Below, piece by piece: positions 28,001 to 34,900 of a stretch of DNA of 64,000 nt. Below the pieces are notes generated by a model. It saw nothing but the letters and a program-made list of their open reading frames with translations. It was not told the DNA's origin and did no database searches. This DNA is from Candidatus Poribacteria bacterium (GTDB taxonomy: Bacteria > Poribacteria > WGA-4E > WGA-3G), in assembly GCA_026706025.1 (NCBI GenBank), contig JAPOZO010000020.1, forward strand, positions 62,001 to 126,000, given 5' to 3'. Position 1 is the stretch's first letter, and every line of letters begins with the position of its first letter. Both the position numbers and the translations under genes were made by a program.

Positions 28001-28054
28001 CTATCGTGGAGTTCCCCGCGGTTGGTTATGATGGGTGTGAGTTTGGATTTTTAG
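25016..28054 (+). CDS. TonB-dependent outer-membrane receptor with carboxypeptidase-like N-domain
   Basis: From the ATG at 25016 (AGAGGG upstream) the protein has 1012 residues. It has a signal peptide (KKVVLLALSVVCVVMVGIRDLSA), then a CarboxypepD_reg-like domain (VSGIITAEATNEPLANVTVTIVGT), a plug domain (DSVNGILQTLPGVSV, LHVRGGRSTEVKYLIDGIPISDP, IVNLITKAGSHKFSG) and a long beta-barrel ending LVMMGVSLDF with a terminal Phe. The layout is that of SusC-like/TonB receptors. The ligand is unknown; no SusD-like gene is adjacent. An in-frame ATG at 24935 lacks SD and signal-peptide sense and was rejected. Confidence 0.9.
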   Translation: MKKNDMFKKVVLLALSVVCVVMVGIRDLSAAITGKVSGIITAEATNEPLANVTVTIVGTSSTATTNDAGYYVMTNIPPSGYDVKVELTGYSSETVEGAKVLAGLTTTLNFALKASEVATLESITVTAVKPLIKKDVTQTTRIIEAEDIEAMPRDSVNGILQTLPGVSVLNSTGSLHVRGGRSTEVKYLIDGIPISDPIGGSLGLNISAKSLEQMEVITGGFNAEYGDAQSGIVNLITKAGSHKFSGRFRYRVGQWGTHHGDPLYGPWLDPDNGFRPVAIEPFRGIFLGKPYDYQTPYRGEDVTVAELAEREGDEQIIFTEIVPGVYADRAENPLQPVIDPETDEPSVNEETGEAIMARQPYKDADGTVIDYEKKQVTLLDGYVVDLNQYSGVFNDTKAYDLSPSHIGEFALSGPIWGNRLTFAFDSQLRSDESYLPNSDGLGYTFQGKMKFEVTPSIKLSASGLFDQRESNSYGGSLRFWPSAIPVSTRDARSLSVQLSHNINSGTFYTLTLGQFHRAVASHQPDKVWDPLDKTFDENAWDPEKTPEQNEEEGRIRNPPQQAYNDTTYFIAGDDNSWTTREATTSILRGNFASQVTANHLIQTGVEFLAYDIYNLGTTNYGSSNLYMEFYDVQPQSLSMYVQDKMEYEGMIVNAGLRYDLYNPDGVSPADPLDPLELNDDGTIKLDKETYKVGLPIIKDPVKASTKHMVSPRLGISYPITDRTKLHFTYGHYYQIPRGDDLYENLSFDMRGAIRRRGNPDLNPERTIGYEVGVIRQFTDDLTIDLTGFTKDINKLVNSVHVTPDVETNDYSYFLNDEFDGVTHGIYGRVQGFELTIRKWRTGRSRVSGMLSYTYSVAKGKGSSRNLGYLTYYRQQPDVTESHPLAWDQRHIFSGTLDIQLPFDAAVNLIGSYGSGLPYTPNPRAPIKPDINSKRYPATYNVDALLSKRSRIGGLTYTLFVDIRNVFNTKNLDDILDAVTYDRYGIPLSSQKHSHPLSWSSPRLVMMGVSLDF

Positions 28055-28088
28055 TGAAATCAAACTGAAGTTTTAGGAGCGAAAGAAA

Positions 28089-28748
28089 TTGGAACTCAAT
28101 TACTATATGAAATTGTTTTCAATTATGTTTCCAATTGCGCTTGGAATCACGGCAATCTTTTCTTTTTACATTGGATTGCGAGGTATTTTAAGCAAGACAC
28201 CCTTCATGATCTCAAATAGGTGGTTTTTGGCAACAATACTTGTTGCTTTCATTCCATTACCGGTAATCTTATTGCCGCTTTTATCGGCGTCCGGCAGCAG
28301 TTCCGATATATATTTCATGAAGTGGCTAATCGCCATTCTATGTGGGTTGGTCCTCTCTGTAATCCTGATGGTATGGTATTCACTGAGAGGTTATGTCGTA
28401 TATGGGGTTACAGATGTATCGTTTCGGGAAACACTCCTCGCAGCTCTTGAGAAACTGCAGTTACCCTATGAAGAAAGTCTTTCTGCAATACGGCTTACAT
28501 CTATTCAGGCAGATTTGCAAGTGTCTGTTCAGTCGTGGATGGGAACTGGTATTGTCAAGGTCAAACAGCGCGCACATCGTTCTGCTCTCAGAGAGATTGT
28601 TAATACGATGAATGAATACTTCCGTACATTATCTGTATCTACAAATATAATTCCTTATATTTTCTTTCTGGTTATAGGAATATTTGAAGTTCTTTTTGTA
28701 ATTGCTATGTTCTTTTTCTTAAACCATGTTATAACCTTTCCCGGTTGA
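28089..28748 (+). CDS. Membrane protein of unknown function
   Basis: This 219-residue protein starts at TTG 28089 after GGAGC. It has about four hydrophobic segments: residues near 10-33, 45-68, 78-100 and 190-215, with a soluble stretch of about 80 residues between the third and fourth (VSFRETLLAALEKLQLPYEESLSAIRL). I do not recognise a family. Codon use is AT-richer than in the receptor gene before it. It opens the accessory stretch. Confidence 0.6.
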   Translation: MELNYYMKLFSIMFPIALGITAIFSFYIGLRGILSKTPFMISNRWFLATILVAFIPLPVILLPLLSASGSSSDIYFMKWLIAILCGLVLSVILMVWYSLRGYVVYGVTDVSFRETLLAALEKLQLPYEESLSAIRLTSIQADLQVSVQSWMGTGIVKVKQRAHRSALREIVNTMNEYFRTLSVSTNIIPYIFFLVIGIFEVLFVIAMFFFLNHVITFPG

Positions 28749-28835
28749 TAAGGAATGTGGTAAACCTGCGCTAACAACTATTGAAAGTATGCATCGCAGA
28801 TGCATATGGATATGAATTTTAGAAGGAAATTTTTA

Positions 28836-29975
28836 ATGAAGGAAGTTAACATAGCAGAGGCTGATATTAACACTGTAGCAACTGAGATAATGAAGTTTGC
28901 ATCGGATCTTCCAAGCCCGGAAGATTTGCTGGATTCCCGCTCTCCTGCTGTTAAAGTTATTGACTGTGTCCTTTCACTCAACAGACCATACGATTCGTTC
29001 GTGGTGCCCCGGTTGAAAATTTTTATCAGCAATCATCCGGACATACAACAGATTACCGAGTTGGCTGAGCTCATGACAAGTTATTCAACACCGCATGCGT
29101 TCGTGCAACAGGAACTCAATTATAATCACGAGGATCGTGCAAGGATTCTGTATGAGGTAGTCATGTTCCTTTGTGAAATTGTTCAGCAAACACCAACGAT
29201 CTTTGAAGAGAAGGCTCTCAAGCAGTGGGTAGTGCAAGCACAGTCCCAGACCGACAGATTAAACATCAGAGGTTTTGGGCCTGCTGGTTTTCAGTACCTC
29301 TGCATATTGTTCGGTGTGGATACTACGAAACCTGATATCTATATTATTAGATTTGTGTCTGATGTCTTAGACCGAATTGTATCGGATTTAGAAGCACATG
29401 CCCTCTTGGAAGCAGCCTGTGAACGCTTGGGGCTCTCTGTCAGGGCAGTTGACAGTTACATTTGGAACAGAGGTGCACGGCCAGCAGAGACAATTGACAT
29501 AGCTACACTGGATGGCGAGTTGCCCCCCGAGTCCAACGAAACCGAGGAGAGTGCTAACGAAGCTTTACCGCTTGTGTCAACGTTTGATTATACGTATAAA
29601 CCTGTATCAACGTCAAGCCTTGTTTTCAAGATTGCTGAGAGGTGCTGGTGGCGCAAAACGTCAAACAAAAACCTCGCAAACATGTTTAATATAAATATCA
29701 AAAAACTTCAATCCTTATTTTGTACCGACATGTATAAGCAGAGCGTCTTTAATCTAATGTGTGTTCAGTATAATAGCGAAGGATTTGAAAAATGGGTACA
29801 GAGGTATGAAAAGGAGTATCAAAGTGGTATGGCTCCCGTTTTTTCACAACGGATGAAGTTGGATAAAGCGAACCATGAAAAAATGCTTGCTGGTGTTCGC
29901 GCTTTTCACGCGGCAGCTAAAGAAGGTGTAAAAGTTAAGGTTATGAAACAGCGTCAAGATCCTTACAAGAATTGA
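28836..29975 (+). CDS. Unknown protein with an HhH-like segment
   Basis: The start at 28836 has AAGGAA in good spacing; an in-frame ATG 36 bp upstream does not. The 379-residue protein has a central stretch RGFGPAGFQYLCILFGVDTTKPDIYIIRF (about residues 146-171) that reads like the helix-hairpin-helix and following Asp of the endonuclease III/HhH-GPD fold (GxGxxxAxxx...D-x-x-I-x-R). No Fe-S Cys cluster follows. The C-terminal 150 residues (WWRKTSNKNLANMFNINIKKLQS ...) are unassigned. Similarity to DNA glycosylases is weak and by eye only. Confidence 0.5.
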   Translation: MKEVNIAEADINTVATEIMKFASDLPSPEDLLDSRSPAVKVIDCVLSLNRPYDSFVVPRLKIFISNHPDIQQITELAELMTSYSTPHAFVQQELNYNHEDRARILYEVVMFLCEIVQQTPTIFEEKALKQWVVQAQSQTDRLNIRGFGPAGFQYLCILFGVDTTKPDIYIIRFVSDVLDRIVSDLEAHALLEAACERLGLSVRAVDSYIWNRGARPAETIDIATLDGELPPESNETEESANEALPLVSTFDYTYKPVSTSSLVFKIAERCWWRKTSNKNLANMFNINIKKLQSLFCTDMYKQSVFNLMCVQYNSEGFEKWVQRYEKEYQSGMAPVFSQRMKLDKANHEKMLAGVRAFHAAAKEGVKVKVMKQRQDPYKN

Positions 29976-30021
29976 GGCGATCCTCCGCTACATAGAAAAT
30001 CAAGGGTTATTGGAATACGAT

Positions 30022-30097
30022 AGCCCCGTAGGGGTGGCATCTGTGTAGAACCTTGGGGGGCCAAAACCATAAGCCCCGTAGGGGCGGCATTTGTATA
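30022..30097. repeat. AGCCCCGTAGGGG direct repeats
   Basis: Two near-identical copies of a 26-bp unit beginning AGCCCCGTAGGGGYGGCAT lie at 30022-30047 and 30072-30097, 50 bp apart. CCCCGTAGGGG contains the small palindrome CCCC-GTA-GGGG. They fill the gap between the HhH-like gene and the nuclease-XRE gene. Confidence 0.75.
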
Positions 30098-30123
30098 ACG
30101 TAAAACATTAAAAGGAAATTGAA

Positions 30124-30954
30124 ATGTTGAATGTCGGTGAACAACTTGTATCCTCGTACTTGCGATATATCCGGCAATGCGATTTTATAGAAACAAACTT
30201 ACCTACTGAATCACAGGGTGAAATCGACGTTGTCGGGCTAAACATGTCAAAACAACAGGTTTACGTTTGTGAGGTAGCTATTCATATAAGAGGACTCCAA
30301 TATACTACAAATGATGTCAAAAACGGCATCAAGACCAGGAGGCCCGATAACGTTCAAAGACTTACAGATAAATTCTCCAGAGGCATTAAACACGCTTGCA
30401 AGCATTGGAATCAATACGATCGCCATTTTATGTTTTGGAGTCCGATAATTAACACAAGTCAGATGCGACATCTTGAAGAAATTAAAGCAAATGTCAAGGA
30501 GCAGTATAGCGTTGCAATTGAGTTTATAGTCAATGAAAGGTTTCAAGCGTGTTTAGCGGAACTGAGAAATTATGCAGCAGACAAAACCTTCGAGTTCCTA
30601 TGTCCGTTGATGCGCCTGATGCAAATAGAAGAGCATATAGACCAACATTTAAAAAAATTAACTCACATGCGAGGGCATGAATCTACATCTACTTTAACAA
30701 AAGAATCTGATAAGGGAATGGATGAGTCGGGACCCGCGACTGTCACGGCACCGGCTACTGAATTTTCGCTCACCGGGCCCGAGATGAAGGCTTTACGGAA
30801 AAAGGCTAAACTAACTCAAAGTGCTGTAGCGGTCAAGCTAGGTATGAAACCCAGCAGCAGTGCTGCGATAAGTGATTGGGAGACCGAACGTGTAAAGGTG
30901 CCAGCCAAGCACCACGCTACACTGCTGTCTTTATATGAGCCAGTGAATACGTAG
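30124..30954 (+). CDS. PD-(D/E)XK nuclease-like domain fused to a C-terminal XRE helix-turn-helix
   Basis: This 276-residue protein has an N-terminal nuclease-like core: Glu6 in GEQLVSSYLRYIRQC, then SQGEIDVVGL with Asp35, then VYVCEVAIHIRGLQY with Glu50. The catalytic Lys of the classical ExK is Ala here, with His54 close by. FMFWSPIIN lies after the core. Residues about 217-275 are an XRE-type HTH (LTGPEMKALRKKAKLTQSAVAVKLGMK ... SAAISDWE). A low-complexity linker joins the two. Function is unknown; a DNA-guided nuclease, regulator or defence component is plausible. AAGGAAA upstream of ATG. Confidence 0.65.
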   Translation: MLNVGEQLVSSYLRYIRQCDFIETNLPTESQGEIDVVGLNMSKQQVYVCEVAIHIRGLQYTTNDVKNGIKTRRPDNVQRLTDKFSRGIKHACKHWNQYDRHFMFWSPIINTSQMRHLEEIKANVKEQYSVAIEFIVNERFQACLAELRNYAADKTFEFLCPLMRLMQIEEHIDQHLKKLTHMRGHESTSTLTKESDKGMDESGPATVTAPATEFSLTGPEMKALRKKAKLTQSAVAVKLGMKPSSSAAISDWETERVKVPAKHHATLLSLYEPVNT

Positions 30955-31113
30955 GTTGGATTGATGGAACCGTGAATTCACCCAAATTATGAGTGAAACC
31001 CAACACATTAACTAAAAACAGGTTTCACTGTCTAAACAAAGTGATCCGGATCTTTTCCGCTGAAAAAGCACACAGTGATATGTGCGAAATTATATCTGTT
31101 AAAGAGATTATAT

Positions 31114-31740
31114 ATGCCGTTTGTTGTTGAACTGTATTTTGACCCCGCAACCGAAGCGTCCGTTCGTGATGCGTGGAAAGCGATTGATGAAGCAGGGATT
31201 AGCGATTCTATGCCCAAAGGTGGTTATCGTCCGCATGTATCGCTTGGGGTGTGCGATCATCTTGACACAGATTCACTTGCACAGGAGTTTTCAACATTTG
31301 CGGAGGGTGTTGCGCCGTTTCGATTGTCTTTTCCGAACATAGGTGTTTTTTCTACATCGGAAGGGGTTGTTTACTTAGGCGTAACGGTTACTGAGGCGTT
31401 GCTGCGTGTTCACGCGGCATTTCATAAAATCTTCAAAAGGTACGCAAGGGAACAACGGGAATATTACACTGTTGGACAGTGGGTGCCGCATTGCACACTC
31501 GCTTTCGGTTTGTCAGAGACGCAGATTGTTGAAGCAGTAGCTGTTTGTCGGCGAATTGTTTTACCGACTTCTACGGAAATTCGAGAAATTGGTGTGGTGG
31601 AGGTTTCTCCTACAAGTTGTCAAACACTGTTTTCGTGCAGCCTCAAAACGACTGATAAAACTGAACTTAATGACGAATTGCGTCCAGGGTATGATGAAAC
31701 ACTGCCCAAAAACGGCATTCGGGGGAAATACGCGAAATAA
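31114..31740 (+). CDS. 2'-5' RNA ligase/cyclic phosphodiesterase-like protein with captured antitoxin tail
   Basis: From the ATG at 31114 the protein has 208 residues. Two HxS/T motifs, PHVSL and PHCTL, about 90 residues apart, are those of the 2H phosphoesterase/LigT-like superfamily. The fold should end near SCSLK; the last 30 residues (TDKTELNDELRPGYDETLPKNGIRGKYAK) match the N-terminus of the antitoxin gene at 32483 almost exactly. The tail is therefore an in-frame acquisition. A GTG at 31075 is an alternative start without clear SD. Confidence 0.72.
   Translation: MPFVVELYFDPATEASVRDAWKAIDEAGISDSMPKGGYRPHVSLGVCDHLDTDSLAQEFSTFAEGVAPFRLSFPNIGVFSTSEGVVYLGVTVTEALLRVHAAFHKIFKRYAREQREYYTVGQWVPHCTLAFGLSETQIVEAVAVCRRIVLPTSTEIREIGVVEVSPTSCQTLFSCSLKTTDKTELNDELRPGYDETLPKNGIRGKYAK
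31648..31737 (+). repeat. 90-bp duplicated antitoxin 5' segment inside the ligase-like gene
   Basis: This segment aligns without gaps to 32483-32572, with about 77 of 90 bases identical by eye. The antitoxin start codon ATG corresponds to ACG here, so the copy is read only as the tail of the upstream gene. Identity stops at the TAA that ends that gene. Confidence 0.85.
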
Positions 31741-31769
31741 TACAATAATCAATAAGGGCGGAATTTACC

Positions 31770-32165
31770 ATGAAAACGCATGAATTCACACTTATTTTGA
31801 CAGCCGACCCCAATGAAGAGGAGGCAGATCGGCTCTATAGCATTTTTGATGACGGAACGATTGCCACCATTGATGGGGTTCCTCAAATTCATTTTCATCG
31901 TGAGGCCTTTTCCTTAGAGTCCGCTATTGTTTCCGCGCTACTGGAGGTACGAAAAGCAGGTTTTGATGCTGTTCGTGTACTCATCAACCCAAAAGTTATA
32001 CTTGGAGCAATAGGCACTATAGATTTGCGGGAACGCGGCATTGACGAAGCACAAGCGGCAGAAATGCGGGCACGCCTTGCCTCCTTTGCCGAAGATTGGG
32101 AAAGCCCGGAAATGGATATCTATGACAACTACGATGAGGAAAAAGCCAAATTACAAGCGCGGTGA
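31770..32165 (+). CDS. Hypothetical protein ending in a MazE-like antitoxin segment
   Basis: This 131-residue protein has an N-terminal part (MKTHEFTLILTADPNEEEADRLYSIFDDGTIATIDGVPQIHFHREAFSLESAIVSALLEVRKAGFDAVRV) of a small conserved but unnamed family. The last 50 residues (LRERGIDEAQAAEMRARLASFAEDWESPEMDIYDNYDEEKAKL) read like the C-terminal part of antitoxins that overlap a MazF gene. A truncated MazF start lies exactly there in the next frame. It may be a true antitoxin fusion or a chimera left by deletion. Confidence 0.55.
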   Translation: MKTHEFTLILTADPNEEEADRLYSIFDDGTIATIDGVPQIHFHREAFSLESAIVSALLEVRKAGFDAVRVLINPKVILGAIGTIDLRERGIDEAQAAEMRARLASFAEDWESPEMDIYDNYDEEKAKLQAR

Positions 32166-32193
32166 TATCATTTTAGTGCTCCAAAACAATTGA
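32134..32193 (+). pseudogene. 5' remnant of a MazF/PemK toxin gene
   Basis: In the frame shifted from the preceding gene, an ATG at 32134 opens MRKKPNYKRGDIILVLQNN and then stops at 32191-32193. KRGDIILVL is the first strand of MazF-type toxins (usually followed by FPNS). Only about 19 residues remain, so the toxin is lost. The overlap with the antitoxin-like gene is that of an intact pair. Confidence 0.6.
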
Positions 32194-32217
32194 TACAGCA
32201 TTTTCTAAGTTGACACA

Positions 32218-32490
32218 ATGGAATTTGAATGGAACTCCAACAAAGCAACAAGTAACCTTGCTAAACACGATGTATCTTTTCAGGAAGCATCAACCGTATT
32301 TGGTGATCCTTTGGCATTTACATTCCCTGATCCAGATCATTCACATGATGAAACACGATACATAACAATTGGCGAGTCAATACAAGGACGGTTGCTTATT
32401 ATCTCTCATACGGATATTGAGCAACAAATCCGAATTATTAGTGCCCGTAAATTGACACGCCAAGAAAGGAAGATATACGAAAATGACTGA
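32218..32490 (+). CDS. brnT: BrnT-family ribonuclease toxin
   Basis: This 90-residue protein fits BrnT throughout: FEWNSNKATSNLAKHDVSFQEASTVFGDPLAFTFPDPDHSHDETRYITIGESIQGRLLIISHTD ... IRIISARKLTRQERKIYE. BrnT is a RelE-fold toxin of a type II system. It overlaps the following antitoxin gene by 8 bp, so the two are translationally coupled. Confidence 0.93.
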   Translation: MEFEWNSNKATSNLAKHDVSFQEASTVFGDPLAFTFPDPDHSHDETRYITIGESIQGRLLIISHTDIEQQIRIISARKLTRQERKIYEND

Positions 32491-32716
32491 TAAAACTGAG
32501 CTTAATGACGAACTGCGTCCTGAGTATGACGAAACGTTGTTAAAAAACGGCATTCGCGGGAAATACGCGAAGCAATATGCTGCTGGAACAAATATCGTCC
32601 GACTTGATCCAGACATTGCTGCTGCTTTCCCAAGCGAAGAAGCCGTTAATGAGGCTTTACGCTTTGTCTTAAAAGTAATGGATGATGCTAAAAACCTCGC
32701 GCGTCATGCCGATTGA
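32483..32716 (+). CDS. BrnA-like antitoxin
   Basis: This 77-residue protein has an N-terminal DELRPEYDETLLKNGIRGKYAK segment and a C-terminal part with a DPDIAAAFPSEEAVNEALRFVL helix pattern like a ribbon-helix-helix antitoxin of the BrnA type. It overlaps brnT by 8 bp. Its first 30 codons are the source or sibling of the tail on the upstream ligase-like protein. Confidence 0.82.
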   Translation: MTDKTELNDELRPEYDETLLKNGIRGKYAKQYAAGTNIVRLDPDIAAAFPSEEAVNEALRFVLKVMDDAKNLARHAD

Positions 32717-32789
32717 TAACGGATTGAGGTCAGCCAACTTCTTGGGTAAACTTTCGCGCCAACTAAATCTAAGTTAGTAAGAAAACAAA

Positions 32790-34598
32790 ATGATTTTTGA
32801 GGAAGCCCGTTCAAAAATAAGCGAGCCGCTCGTAATTAAAATTATTCTACTCTGCATCCTAATTGCCTCTGGGGCTTTGGTGGTGCGGAATGTTGGACAC
32901 AGTGGAATCACCTATTGGGATGAAGGATTTCACGCGGTCGTGGCGCGGAATTTGACGAAACATCCGCTCAAATTCACGCTCTACGACCAACCGTGGCTCC
33001 CTTACGACTACAAAGGGTGGGGCGAGAACCACATCTGGCTGCATAAACCGCCTGTCGCTATGTGGACGATCTGGATCTCGCACCTGATTTTCGGTATCAA
33101 CACGTTCGCGCTCCGGTTGCCATCTGCAATCAGCCTTGTTGTCGTCGCGTGGCTGACGTATCGAATCGCCTCGGATCTCTTTGACAAACGGGCAGGACTC
33201 ATTGCCGCGTTTCTTGTCGGATTCAATCCGTTTCTGTTCGCGTCTGTTCACGGCTATCGCTATTCGGATCACATTGACATAGCGTTGCTACTCTGGGTAC
33301 AGGTCTCGTGTTGGTTCCTGCTCCGGGCAGTTCGGACTGGAAAGCGGAGGAATTACATCTTATCGGGTGTAGCGATGGGGATCGCGTACCTCTCAAAAAG
33401 CTACCTTGCCTGTATCACCTTCGGTATCGCGCTCGTCGTTTGGGGTGTTGTGAAAGGGAAACAGATCTATCATAAGAGACGCGCTTCAGATGACAGCGTG
33501 CAAAGCGAAACAATAGACGAAAAGATCCGACTCAGAGACATCGGTATACAACTTTTGGCGGCAATTGCGACAGTGACACCGTGGGTTACCTATTGTCTGT
33601 ACTTCTATCGAAAGGAATTCCTATGGGAACATAAACGCGTCCTCGACCATCTTAACACCGATGTCGAAAGCTGGGGGGCGAGTTGGGATCGACCGCTGTT
33701 TGACTATATGCCGCTGTTTTATCCGGTGTTCTATGCTGCCCTTTTCGCGGTGGTTTTGTGTCTATTAGTCGTTATGTTCAGACGCTGGAATTTAGCCGAA
33801 CTGTTTGTGTTAGCGTGGGGTATCGGGGTCATCGTCCCGCACACACTCGCAGAAACAAAAACGCCATCAGCTACAATGATCGCCGTGTCACCCTTGTTGA
33901 TCTGCTTGGCAGCGGTTATTAGTCGCGCATGGCAACGACGGGATTGGATTTATACCGCAATTTGGTGTGCTGGGATGCTTGTGATTACAATCATCTCCGG
34001 TGGACGCACATTAGTCAAGGGACGAGACCAATTTGATGGACTGAAAAAAATCGCGCCCTTTATTGAGACGAATTTCTGGATTGTTGAGCAACTGATTGGA
34101 TTCGGCATCCTGCTCGCTGTTTTTGCTGGCATATATGTGTTGGTTCGTCAGTATAACTGGCAAAAATGGCTATGGCTTGGACTGCGGATAGTCGCATTGG
34201 CGATTGCTTTGTTCTATGCGGGGGGCTATGTGCGCGCCGCATATAAAGTCACGGAACGGAACAGCAAAATCCCGCTCTATGAAAAGAGTGGGCCACGTCT
34301 ACAACGTGAGATGCCAGATAATGCCTGCTTTTTTCTCGATGATGAACGCGTCGGCGCGCATTTCGATCTGATGTATTATGCTGACCGGTCAACATATCAG
34401 ATTTTTAATCGACACATGTCAACGCCTCGTGACTTCGAGAGCCAAGCCAAGACAGCACGCAAAGCAGGTGCGATTCCGTATCTCTTTTCTGTCAAGGACA
34501 CAGCGTACAATTATCCGCTGTTCATTGAAGGTGAGATAGATGTCGGAAATGGAGAAACACGACGGTATCGGGTTTTTGAAATTACGGAAAGTCAATAA
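32790..34598 (+). CDS. GT39/ArnT-like membrane glycosyltransferase
   Basis: This 602-residue polytopic protein has a first helix then ITYWDEGFHAVVARNLTKH, the Asp-Glu motif in the first periplasmic loop of PMT/ArnT-type GT-C transferases, followed by HIWLHKPPVAMWTIWISHLIFGINTFALRLPSAI. About ten further helices follow and a C-terminal soluble domain of 130 residues. Such enzymes use polyprenyl-phosphate sugars to glycosylate lipids or proteins. The acceptor cannot be told from context. Confidence 0.88.
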   Translation: MIFEEARSKISEPLVIKIILLCILIASGALVVRNVGHSGITYWDEGFHAVVARNLTKHPLKFTLYDQPWLPYDYKGWGENHIWLHKPPVAMWTIWISHLIFGINTFALRLPSAISLVVVAWLTYRIASDLFDKRAGLIAAFLVGFNPFLFASVHGYRYSDHIDIALLLWVQVSCWFLLRAVRTGKRRNYILSGVAMGIAYLSKSYLACITFGIALVVWGVVKGKQIYHKRRASDDSVQSETIDEKIRLRDIGIQLLAAIATVTPWVTYCLYFYRKEFLWEHKRVLDHLNTDVESWGASWDRPLFDYMPLFYPVFYAALFAVVLCLLVVMFRRWNLAELFVLAWGIGVIVPHTLAETKTPSATMIAVSPLLICLAAVISRAWQRRDWIYTAIWCAGMLVITIISGGRTLVKGRDQFDGLKKIAPFIETNFWIVEQLIGFGILLAVFAGIYVLVRQYNWQKWLWLGLRIVALAIALFYAGGYVRAAYKVTERNSKIPLYEKSGPRLQREMPDNACFFLDDERVGAHFDLMYYADRSTYQIFNRHMSTPRDFESQAKTARKAGAIPYLFSVKDTAYNYPLFIEGEIDVGNGETRRYRVFEITESQ

Positions 34599-34600
34599 TT

Positions 34601-34777
34601 ATGGAGATTAAACTAATCAAAACTGAAGCAGACTATGAAGCTGCACTGAAGGAAATAGAACAACTGTGGGGGGCGCGCTACGGGTCGCCGGAAGGGGATA
34701 AACTTGATGTGCTTGTTACACTCGTAGAGGCTTATGAAGAAGCGCATTATCCCATTCCACCAGAAAGAACGACCTAA
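34601..34777 (+). pseudogene. Truncated HigA-like antitoxin (N-terminal part only)
   Basis: This 58-codon frame begins 3 bp after the glycosyltransferase stop and reads MEIKLIKTEADYEAALKEI ... GDKLDVLVTLVEAYEEAHYPIPP, which is the conserved N-terminus of HigA/XRE-type antitoxins. It stops where the HTH domain should start, so it cannot bind DNA as a normal HigA does. No HigB toxin gene is adjacent. Confidence 0.72.
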
Positions 34778-34900
34778 GAAATCGTAAATGGTTTTATATC
34801 CATTTATGATTTTCATCGGAATCATTTTTCGACTATATTTCCATTTAGAACGGTTTATTACTACAACCTTCAATGAAGAACATACGAGGTAAACGAAATT

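Noticed and set aside
25710-28054. SusC/SusD polysaccharide-use locus
   Set aside because: Only the receptor is present; no SusD-like lipoprotein or glycoside hydrolase is adjacent, so the ligand cannot be called a glycan.
29976-30121. Possible insertion sequence between the two soluble genes
   Set aside because: Only two short direct repeats with small palindromes are present; there is no transposase and no terminal inverted repeat.
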